A stretch of 64,000 nucleotides of DNA, taken from Microbulbifer aggregans (GTDB taxonomy: Bacteria; Pseudomonadota; Gammaproteobacteria; Pseudomonadales; Cellvibrionaceae). Shown piece after piece: positions 29,856 through 36,977 of the stretch (position 1 is its first letter; every line of letters starts with the position of its first letter). A program made the translations under genes and the position numbers. Below the pieces are notes generated by a model. It saw only the letters and a program-made list of their open reading frames with translations. It did no database searches and was not told the DNA's origin. Location: contig NZ_JAIVKK010000003.1 of assembly GCF_020524005.1 (NCBI RefSeq), positions 1 to 64,000 on the forward strand. Reading direction: 5' to 3'.

Positions 29856-30752
29856 CTAAAGCATCTGCACACTCAAACGTGTATCGAAGCTTAAAAAGCG
29901 ATGACTACTCTTTACACGTGAATGTTTGTTGAAGTTATAAAATGCGATATATGACCCATAACCTGAGTCAACAATATTTTTTTGCGGGTCCGCTATTTTC
30001 CAGCGATCAGCGTATTTATACTCTGCCCAATTGTGGTAGCTTTCCGAACTTAATTTGCCGGAGTCTTCAATTACAAACCCGCCAATCATCCGCGCCGGAA
30101 TATCTACAGCTCTAGATAGCGCAACAAATGCAGAAGAAAACTCCGTGCAATCGCCTTTCTTTTCAAGCAATGCGTAGCGTGCACCCCGGTCTTCTGCGAC
30201 GTAACCAATATCGACAACATTCTTATATAGCCAGGACGATATTTGATTAGGAACATTTGTATTTCGGCGAATTTCTTTCGCCAATTCCACAACTACAGGG
30301 GAATCCACCTCAATATTCGGCTCAGACTCAAGAAAATCGCCCGTTGCGCTATAACTCTGGGGGGTTCCAGCCAATGCCATCTGCACCGTGACACTGACAA
30401 CTTGACTAGAAAATGGCGCCATATCAACTAACTCAAAGTTCAAGGTTTGGTTTCCCTGACCATCTTGAGTAACTTCGTATTTATGACTGGCGCTAATACT
30501 TTGTGTCTTTTGGTAGGAGTTCTGAGCCACAGGCGCAAAAACACTAAACTGAGCCTGCTCAATTAGCGAACCTGTTTTATTAGTAACTAAGAAACTATAC
30601 CTAACTACTTTATTTGTATTGTATTGAATAGTGTCGCTATTCCCCGCCCATAAAAACGACACTATTAAAAGAGGTAATACTATTGCGGCGCAGATCGAAA
30701 CCTGGAGCGACATGGGGAAATTAATTCGCACACACACCCCGAAAACCTTCAC
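29856..30752 (-). CDS. Exported transglutaminase-like (cysteine protease fold) protein
   Basis: The protein has 298 residues with an N-terminal hydrophobic segment (about 15-36: LQVSICAAIVLPLLIVSFLW), so it is exported or membrane-anchored. Residues about 40-150 form a beta-rich domain. Residues about 155-265 match the transglutaminase-like fold with the complete triad: Cys202 in KKGDCTEFSSAF, His240 in SYHNWAEYK and Asp255 in KIADPQKN. Family members cross-link or hydrolyse peptide and isopeptide bonds, so it may process or cross-link the giant or RHS protein encoded next to it; this is inference. The GTG start at 30752 overlaps the upstream gene by 32 bp. An ATG at 30713 is the alternative but lacks a ribosome-binding site. 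The gene ends 14 bp before the giant gene. Confidence 0.82.
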   Translation of the reverse strand: MKVFGVCVRINFPMSLQVSICAAIVLPLLIVSFLWAGNSDTIQYNTNKVVRYSFLVTNKTGSLIEQAQFSVFAPVAQNSYQKTQSISASHKYEVTQDGQGNQTLNFELVDMAPFSSQVVSVTVQMALAGTPQSYSATGDFLESEPNIEVDSPVVVELAKEIRRNTNVPNQISSWLYKNVVDIGYVAEDRGARYALLEKKGDCTEFSSAFVALSRAVDIPARMIGGFVIEDSGKLSSESYHNWAEYKYADRWKIADPQKNIVDSGYGSYIAFYNFNKHSRVKSSHRFLSFDTRLSVQML

Positions 30753-31536
30753 CTGAACGCCTCAAAGCATTTTCTGACCGGATCTCCAAAGCGGCAATCA
30801 CACTTTGTATTCCACCCTCAACGAAATGGACTGCCTTGTAATCATGGGTGCTCAAAACCTGCCCTTCAGTATCTTCAATATAAAAGACGGGCAGATACCT
30901 ATTTAAGGAGCTGACTTCGATACTCTGCTTAATTAGCTGCTCAAGACTAATACCCTCACCGGGGTAAATCGCCGTTATTCCAGCCTTTTGCAGCTGGTCT
31001 GAAACTGCCTTATTTGGAACAATTGTAACGGCGCTGAATCGTTGAGCTTCCACTAAATAGTGGTCTGCAGACACAGGCACAGGGGGGTGGGATGGAATAT
31101 CGCTCGGATTCCAAACGGCAATTAATGGTTTATCAAACCCGCTTTGTCTCAGTTCTTGACACAAGGCCGCGAGCTCAAATCGCTTATACGACTCCGCGCC
31201 AATTGCTACTCGCCGAGTTTTTAAGAACTGATTTGCCTTAACTCGATGAATGGGGAGATGGAGAGAATTTGATGGGAATACGCTGAGAGGAGGCCTTTGG
31301 GACACATCCACGTAGATATATGAATCGTTAAGCGCTGCAATTGGAACAAAACACTCTTCGGATAAAGAAGAGCTATTTACAACAAGCGAATTCGGCCAGT
31401 CCTTGCGCTGACCAACCTCACTGTAAAATCCATTTTCAGTCCCAACCGCTTCACCGCTCAACGCCCGAAGAGAAATCGAAGCGAGAATAAGAACAGCACA
31501 AACAGGCAGAGATGTGACGTTCCGTTTCACACCCAA
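30721..31536 (-). CDS. Exported protein with a degenerate rhodanese-like domain
   Basis: The protein has 271 residues and a signal peptide (MGVKRNVTSLPVCAVLILAS). Residues about 74-145 have the pattern of a rhodanese fold: YIYVDVSQRPP, then SNSLHLPIHRV, RRVAIGAES, then LCQELRQSGFDKPLIAVWN. The position expected to hold the catalytic Cys appears to be Gly, so sulfurtransferase activity is unlikely. The C-terminal half resembles nothing I know. It is the first gene of the operon running to 10017, downstream of a CRP-type site, and its 3' end overlaps the transglutaminase-like gene by 32 bp. It may be a chaperone or binding factor. The fold call is by eye. Confidence 0.6.
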   Translation of the reverse strand: MGVKRNVTSLPVCAVLILASISLRALSGEAVGTENGFYSEVGQRKDWPNSLVVNSSSLSEECFVPIAALNDSYIYVDVSQRPPLSVFPSNSLHLPIHRVKANQFLKTRRVAIGAESYKRFELAALCQELRQSGFDKPLIAVWNPSDIPSHPPVPVSADHYLVEAQRFSAVTIVPNKAVSDQLQKAGITAIYPGEGISLEQLIKQSIEVSSLNRYLPVFYIEDTEGQVLSTHDYKAVHFVEGGIQSVIAALEIRSENALRRSGEGFRGVCAN

Positions 31537-31648
31537 CCACTCATTCTAGTTACTATTACTTCACAGCCAAACGTCCGGCTGTATTTTGGAAGCGATAGAT
31601 CCTATTTGAATATTTGACACGCCGCGATAAAAAGAGGATTAGAACTCA

Positions 31649-31674
31649 CCTTTTGTGATTCAGGTCACAAAAGG
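31649..31674. promoter_or_regulatory. CRP/Vfr-type binding site upstream of the giant-protein/RHS operon
   Basis: The core TGTGATTCAGGTCACA (31654-31669) matches the CRP consensus TGTGA-N6-TCACA exactly. It is extended to 10-bp perfect arms, CCTTTTGTGA and TCACAAAAGG. The centre lies about 125 bp upstream of the first operon start (31536) and about 65 bp past the stop of the lipoprotein gene, which is transcribed toward it. The operon is therefore its only plausible target. No convincing -10 box could be picked. Confidence 0.75.
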
Positions 31675-31726
31675 AAACTGCCTAAATTGACAATAGTGCA
31701 TTATGGCCACTTGCCACAGTTAGTTG

Positions 31727-32122
31727 CTATCGTGAGGCAGCATCCCGGCACTCGCCCCGCACTTCACCGCCCATCTGCGAAATCACACGATCAATTACGA
31801 AGTAACCATCGCGACAAAACCCGGTCTCTTTCAATTTCAGGTTCATCGCGTAATCAAAATCTGCGGTTCGCCGCCGGCGCGGCTGGGCGCCCATCATTTC
31901 CTGATTGCGCATCATGCCGTTGCGGGAATTTGGGTTTTCTGTAAACGGGCCGCGCAACTGCGGTGCCGCGACTTCCAGACTGTAGGTAAATCGCTTGGAG
32001 CCGTTGGCGGTGATTTCAGTATGGAATGATTCTTTCAGTCCCGGGTTTGGCGCCTGGGGTTCACTCGCGCAGCCGGCCAGAAACAATATAGCTAAAATAG
32101 CAGCGATATAACGGGTGAGCAT
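31727..32122 (-). CDS. Small lipoprotein of unknown function
   Basis: The protein has 131 residues and a lipoprotein signal (MLTRYIAAILAILFLAGC; lipobox LAGC, so the mature protein starts at Cys18). The mature part is polar, with an RRRR stretch and two Cys in the conserved end GFCRDGYFVIDRVISQMGGE...GEC. I do not recognise the family. A fragment of a paralogous gene survives at 1137-1225, so this family has been duplicated in the genome. It lies between purU and the giant operon, separated from purU by a palindromic repeat. Confidence 0.7.
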   Translation of the reverse strand: MLTRYIAAILAILFLAGCASEPQAPNPGLKESFHTEITANGSKRFTYSLEVAAPQLRGPFTENPNSRNGMMRNQEMMGAQPRRRRTADFDYAMNLKLKETGFCRDGYFVIDRVISQMGGEVRGECRDAASR

Positions 32123-32181
32123 TCATCCCCCTTTTCGTAATCGTTCAATTTCGTCATCTAGGCACAGAAGCAGCTAGAGCC

Positions 32182-32247
32182 GTAGGAGCCTGCTTGCAGG
32201 CGAAAGCCCCCACACTCTGCACCATTCGCCTGCAAGCAGGCTCCTAC
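32182..32247. repeat. Inverted pair of GTAGGAGCC...GGCGAA palindromic repeats
   Basis: Two 23-bp elements (GTAGGAGCCTGCTTGCAGG then CGAA, and its exact reverse complement) face each other around a 20-bp spacer, forming a long hairpin. The same element occurs at 34538-34597 and 41348-41413. The arrangement is that of a BIME/REP pair. Its location after purU suggests it may act as a transcript end. Confidence 0.85.
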
Positions 32248-32274
32248 AACCGGGCTCTCAGAAAAAGAGTGGGA

Positions 32275-33111
32275 TTATTTAAATACCACGGTGCGGTTAC
32301 CGTGAATAAATACCCGCTCTTCCAACACCAGCTGCAACGCCCGGCTCAACACCTGTTTTTCCACATCCCGGCCAGCACTGGCCATGGACTCTGCAGAATA
32401 GCCATGATCCACATGAATCACATCCTGTTCAATGATCGGGCCTTCGTCCAAATCATCGGTAACAAAGTGCGCGGTGGCACCGATGATTTTTACTCCGCGC
32501 TCAAACGCCTGTTGATAGGGCTTGGCCCCGATAAACGCCGGCAGGAAGGAGTGGTGAATATTGATGATGCGCTTTTTATAATGCTCCACGAACTGCGGAG
32601 TAAGCACGCGCATATATTTGGCCAGGATCAGGTAATCCGGCTGATAACTGTCCACCAGCTGCATCACCTGCTCCTCATGTTGTGCACGCTCCAGGCCTTC
32701 GGCGGACAAACAATGGAAGGGGATATCGAACTTTTCCACCAGCGGCTGCAGGGTCTCGTGGTTGCCGATCACCGCGGCAATCTCCACATCCATCGCGCCT
32801 GAGTAGCACTTCATCAGGATATCGCCCAGGCAGTGGGCCTCTTTGGTGACCATCAGTACCAGGCGCTTGCGGCCACTGGCGACCAGCTTGCGCACTGCGC
32901 CTTCCGGCAGCGCCAGATCCAGGTCTTCCAGCAGTGTCGTATCGTTAAAGTTACCCTCAAGGGCGGTGCGCATGAAGAAGCGCCCCTGATCACGGTCAAC
33001 GAACTCATCGTTCTTAGTGATATTGAGCTGATGCTTGTAGCAGATGTTGGTGATCTTGGCGATCAACCCTTTGGCGTCCGGGCAATCCGTTAGCAGTATC
33101 TTCTTTTCCAT
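32275..33111 (-). CDS. purU: Formyltetrahydrofolate deformylase
   Basis: PurU hydrolyses 10-formyl-tetrahydrofolate to tetrahydrofolate and formate, supplying formate for PurT-dependent purine synthesis and balancing one-carbon pools. The 278 residues match the family length. An N-terminal ACT-like domain (about 1-80, starting KKILLTDCPDAKGLIAKI) precedes the formyltransferase-fold catalytic domain with INIHHSFLPAF (Asn184, His186) and GATAHFVTDDLDEG. The cytosolic enzyme is divergent from pepQ, with about 110 bp between starts. It reads as intact. Confidence 0.95.
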   Translation of the reverse strand: MEKKILLTDCPDAKGLIAKITNICYKHQLNITKNDEFVDRDQGRFFMRTALEGNFNDTTLLEDLDLALPEGAVRKLVASGRKRLVLMVTKEAHCLGDILMKCYSGAMDVEIAAVIGNHETLQPLVEKFDIPFHCLSAEGLERAQHEEQVMQLVDSYQPDYLILAKYMRVLTPQFVEHYKKRIINIHHSFLPAFIGAKPYQQAFERGVKIIGATAHFVTDDLDEGPIIEQDVIHVDHGYSAESMASAGRDVEKQVLSRALQLVLEERVFIHGNRTVVFK

Positions 33112-33221
33112 CGGTAAAAATCAGACTAATTATTCAGAAGGCTGACTATACACTATGTGCATTCGTATACCCGCCAAGGGTTCATTTTTTGACCAATAGT
33201 ATTCCGACCAACAGGGTGATC

Positions 33222-34526
33222 ATGGATAAGACCTTATTTGCCGAACATCTGGCCACACTGCGCAAACGCTACGACGATATTCTGGAGCAGTGCGGTTTTG
33301 AGACCCTGAACGTATTCAGCGGCGCGCCCTCGGTGCAATTCCTCGATGACAACTACTACCCCTTCCGGGTCAACCCGCAGTTCAAGGCCCTGGTGCCGGT
33401 CACCGACAACCCGCACAGCTGGGTGGTCTACCGCCGCGGTCAGAAGCCCAAGCTGCTGTTCTACCGCCCGGTGGACTTCTGGCACTACGTGCCGCCCGCA
33501 CCGCAAACCTTCTGGAGCGACGAGTACGATATCGAGCTGCTGGCCAAGCCGGACGAGGCCAAGGCCTTCCTGTCCGGTGAAAACGCCGCGTTTATCGGTG
33601 AGACCGGCAAACTGGAAGGCTGGGATATCGGCGAGCGCAACCCGCACCACCTGATCGACCGCCTGCACTGGGCGCGCGCCTATAAAACCCCTTACGAAAT
33701 GGCCTGCATGCGGGAAGCCAACCGTATCGCCGTGCGCGCGCACCAGGCCGCTGAAGACGCCTTCCGTGCTGGCGCCAGTGAGTTCGAGATCAACCTCGCG
33801 TACATGAAAGCCGCCGGTCAGGGCGAGGGCCGCATGCCCTACGGCAATATTGTGGCGCTGAACGAGCACGGTGCCATCCTGCACTACACCCACCTGGGAA
33901 CTGAGTCTCTGCCCGAGAGCGAGCGCCGCAGCTTCCTGATCGACGCCGGTGCTGACTGCAATGGCTATGCCGCGGACATTACCCGCAGCTACGCCTACCG
34001 CGACGGCGAGTTCGCGGACCTGGTAGCCGCAATGGACGAGAAAGAGCTTGAGCTTGTAGCAGGCCTCACACCGGGAGCCTCCTATGTGGACCTGCACCGC
34101 GAATGCCACCACAAAGTCGGTCAGCTGCTACAGCAGTTCGGCGTCATCAAGACGTCTCCAGAAAGCGCAGTGGAGTCGGGCCTGACCAGCACCTTTATGC
34201 CCCACGGCCTCGGCCACTTCCTCGGCCTGCAAGTGCACGATGTGGGCGGTCACCAGACCGCACCGGAAGGCGGCAAGACACCCCCACCCGCAGAATACCC
34301 CTTCCTGCGTACCACGCGCACAATTGAAGAAAACCAGGTGTTCACCATCGAGCCTGGACTCTACTTTATCGAAAGCCTGCTGGCAGAGCTGAAGGAATCC
34401 CAGCTTGCCGGTGAAGTGAACTGGGATAAAGTGGAAACCCTGCGACCGTTTGGCGGCGTGCGTATCGAAGACAACGTCATCGTGCACGCCGATCGCGTTG
34501 AGAATATGACGCGGGATTGTTACTGA
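33222..34526 (+). CDS. pepQ: Xaa-Pro dipeptidase
   Basis: This M24 metallopeptidase cleaves dipeptides with C-terminal proline. From the ATG at 33222 (MDKTLFAEHLATL), preceded by AGGGTGAT, the protein has 434 residues, close to the E. coli PepQ length. An earlier in-frame start at 33189 lacks a better ribosome site. The dinuclear metal ligands are visible: two Asp in IDAGADCNGYAADITRSY (about 244 and 255), His in MPHGLGHFLG (about 327-331), Glu in FTIEPGLYF (about 376) and Glu in GGVRIEDN (about 414). The enzyme is cytosolic, and its gene is monocistronic and followed by palindromic repeats. Confidence 0.95.
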   Translation: MDKTLFAEHLATLRKRYDDILEQCGFETLNVFSGAPSVQFLDDNYYPFRVNPQFKALVPVTDNPHSWVVYRRGQKPKLLFYRPVDFWHYVPPAPQTFWSDEYDIELLAKPDEAKAFLSGENAAFIGETGKLEGWDIGERNPHHLIDRLHWARAYKTPYEMACMREANRIAVRAHQAAEDAFRAGASEFEINLAYMKAAGQGEGRMPYGNIVALNEHGAILHYTHLGTESLPESERRSFLIDAGADCNGYAADITRSYAYRDGEFADLVAAMDEKELELVAGLTPGASYVDLHRECHHKVGQLLQQFGVIKTSPESAVESGLTSTFMPHGLGHFLGLQVHDVGGHQTAPEGGKTPPPAEYPFLRTTRTIEENQVFTIEPGLYFIESLLAELKESQLAGEVNWDKVETLRPFGGVRIEDNVIVHADRVENMTRDCY

Positions 34527-34537
34527 GCTGAGTCTAT

Positions 34538-34650
34538 TCGCTTGCAAGCAGGCTCCTACAGGGCAATTCTCTCGTAGGAGCCTGCTTGCAGGCGAACGCC
34601 CACGCTACCGGATATCAGCACTGGATCCCGGCTCAAGGCCGGGATGACGG
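34538..34650. repeat. Palindromic repeat cluster after pepQ
   Basis: An inverted pair of the GTAGGAGCC/GGCGAA element occupies 34538-34560 and 34575-34597. A single GGATCCCGG-ctcaagg-CCGGGATGACGG palindrome follows at 34623-34650. No gene is seen in the rest of the 34527-34863 interval. Confidence 0.8.
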
Positions 34651-34863
34651 TTGCTAAAATTCGGTGCAGGCGGTCCACCAAATTACATCTGCTCGCGCCA
34701 CCTAAGCCGCCTCCTCTACCAGCTAACCCCAATAGCCGACACCCCGTTCAACATTTTTGTCGCCCCCTACGCCAATATCGCTGTGCACGATCAAGGTCCA
34801 TTGTCGGACTGTCAAAAAATCTTCACTATGGGCTGGTCATAAAAAAGCATAAAGGCAACCACC

Positions 34864-36909
34864 ATGAAGCTCCTGACTTTATCTGTGGTACTCACCGGTG
34901 TTCTTCTATCGACCTCATCCAATTTATACGCAGCATCGTTGGAATATGTCTTCTACGACAAAGAAGGCATTGCTGGCACCGAGACCATTACGACCTCTGG
35001 TGACAAACTGGACGGGAAACTGCAACTCGGCTGGAACAACCGCCGTATCAACCTGAAGGAATCATTCACCCTCGGGAAGCACCATGTTCCCACCGCGATC
35101 CATATCCAGGGGATCAGCCCATTTGGGGCCCCTGTTGATGAAAAATATCAGTTTTCCAACGGTCTGGCGCAATGGAGCAGTACCGACGAAAACGGAAATG
35201 CAAAATCCTCAACGCCACAGTTCTACGTCCCCAAAAATACCACGCTGGCCATCCAGTCCCAGCTGGTTAAAGCGCTGCAGGCAGCTCCCGAAAAAAGTAT
35301 CCAACTCCTTCCCCAGGGCGTTGCCCGACTGGAAACACTGGACGAACAAACCCTGACTCAGGGCGAAGAAAAAATTACCGTATACCTGCAGGGCATCAGC
35401 GGACTTTCGTTCACCCCGCAGTTGGCCTGGTATGACAAGGACGGCAACCTGTTCGCGGAAGATGACGGGGGCTGGTTTGCGATTCTGCGTAAAGGTTGGG
35501 ACAAGTCTCACCTGGATCAACTTAAGGAACGCCAGATAAAAGCCGCGGATGTCTACCTGCAGGATCTATCTGCAAAACACACCCACACATCAAACACTCC
35601 GATCCTGATCACGAATGTCGATATAGTCGATGTCGAATTGGGAGAACTGCGTAAAAGTCAGTTTGTCCTGGTCGAGAATGGCAAGATCACACGCATCAGC
35701 AATACACCGCTGAAGATTCCCGGCATTACCCAGATTGACGGGCAAGGGAAGACGTTGATGCCCGGACTCTGGGACATGCACGGACACCTGTCGCTATCGG
35801 ATGGCGTGCTCAATATGGCCGCGGGAGTGATCAATGTCCGTGATATTGGCAATGTGCATGAAAATGTCATGCGCATCGAGGAGGAGTTCGAAACCGGAAG
35901 AGTCATCGGTGGCAAAATTTATCGCGCTGGCTTTATGGATCGCGACAGTGAAAATGCGATGCGTATGGGTAAGACCGCCAAGAGCCTGAAAGATGCCATG
36001 GACATTGTCGACTGGTACTCAGAGCAGGGCTATCAGCAGATAAAAACCTACAGCTCGATGGAACCGGAGTGGATGGCACCTCTGGCGAAACATATTCACG
36101 AGAAAGGACTCCGCCTTTCCGGCCACATTCCTGCGTTCATGACAGCCGAAGAAGCCGTGGATGCAGGATTCGATGAAATCCATCACATCAACATGCTGTT
36201 CCTGAACTTCATGGGCTCAATCGATACACGGAAAAAACTTCGATTTACCGAGGTAGGCGAACACGCCCATGAACTGGACCTGGACAGTCCTGAAGTGAGC
36301 GCTTTCCTGGATAAGCTGGCAGCGAAAGGCACAGTAGTGGATAGCACCACCACGATCTTCAGCTCCATGTTATCCCGCGAGCCTGGGAAGCTGGATCCGG
36401 AGTACGCCGATATAGCAGATCATCTGCCAGTGAATGTACGCCGCCAGTTTATCGGCGCCGAACTGGATGTTAAGCCCGAGCACAGGGACGACTACGACCT
36501 GTCCGCCAAAGCCCTGCTCGATATGGTCCTGAAACTCCATGAGCATAAGGTGAAAATGGTTGCAGGCACCGATGGCCTCCCCGGTCTCACCCTGATACGA
36601 GAACTGGAGCTCTATTCGAAAGCCGGCATACCCAACGCCGATGTATTGCGCACGGCAACGATTACACCTGCACAGGTGGTTGGTGCCGACAACCTTAGCG
36701 GCTCTATTTCCGTCGGCAAAAATGCGGACCTGGTCCTGCTCGACGGCAACCCTCTGGAAGATATCTCGGCGCTGCGCCGCACCGCCCTGGTCATTGAAGG
36801 GCAGAATCTGTATCGACCGGATGAGCTTTACCAGGCGGTCGGTATCAAGCCTTTCCATGAATCCATGCCATTCAAACTGAACGGCGCCACCGACGTTGCG
36901 ATCCAATAG
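34864..36909 (+). CDS. Exported amidohydrolase-family metal-dependent hydrolase
   Basis: The protein has 681 residues. A signal peptide (MKLLTLSVVLTGVLLSTSSN, then LYA) and about 200 residues of unassigned N-terminal domain precede an amidohydrolase TIM barrel. The metal site is complete: HxH in WDMHGHLS (about 305/307), the probable bridging Lys in QQIKTYSS, His in LSGHIPA (about 421), His in EIHHINM (about 440) and Asp in AGTDGLPG (about 568). The end (SISVGKNADLVLLDGNPLED) is typical of imidazolonepropionase/prolidase-like members. Such periplasmic enzymes hydrolyse cyclic amides or dipeptides; the substrate cannot be read here. Proximity to pepQ suggests, weakly, a peptide-scavenging role. 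Confidence 0.85.
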   Translation: MKLLTLSVVLTGVLLSTSSNLYAASLEYVFYDKEGIAGTETITTSGDKLDGKLQLGWNNRRINLKESFTLGKHHVPTAIHIQGISPFGAPVDEKYQFSNGLAQWSSTDENGNAKSSTPQFYVPKNTTLAIQSQLVKALQAAPEKSIQLLPQGVARLETLDEQTLTQGEEKITVYLQGISGLSFTPQLAWYDKDGNLFAEDDGGWFAILRKGWDKSHLDQLKERQIKAADVYLQDLSAKHTHTSNTPILITNVDIVDVELGELRKSQFVLVENGKITRISNTPLKIPGITQIDGQGKTLMPGLWDMHGHLSLSDGVLNMAAGVINVRDIGNVHENVMRIEEEFETGRVIGGKIYRAGFMDRDSENAMRMGKTAKSLKDAMDIVDWYSEQGYQQIKTYSSMEPEWMAPLAKHIHEKGLRLSGHIPAFMTAEEAVDAGFDEIHHINMLFLNFMGSIDTRKKLRFTEVGEHAHELDLDSPEVSAFLDKLAAKGTVVDSTTTIFSSMLSREPGKLDPEYADIADHLPVNVRRQFIGAELDVKPEHRDDYDLSAKALLDMVLKLHEHKVKMVAGTDGLPGLTLIRELELYSKAGIPNADVLRTATITPAQVVGADNLSGSISVGKNADLVLLDGNPLEDISALRRTALVIEGQNLYRPDELYQAVGIKPFHESMPFKLNGATDVAIQ

Positions 36910-36922
36910 GTTTGTTATATAC

Positions 36923-36960
36923 GAAAAAAGGGGGCGGACCTTTGGCCCGCCCCCTTTTTC
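36923..36960. terminator. Bidirectional rho-independent terminator
   Basis: GAAAAAAGGGGGCGG and CCGCCCCCTTTTTC form a GC-rich stem with A-tract and T-tract flanks. It lies between the convergent amidohydrolase gene (ending 36909) and metE (ending 36978), and can serve both. Confidence 0.9.
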
Positions 36961-36977
36961 TTTGCGCTAAATAATAT

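Noticed and set aside
33234..34112. 292-codon minus-strand frame opposite pepQ
   Set aside because: It is antisense to an intact, well-conserved enzyme gene.
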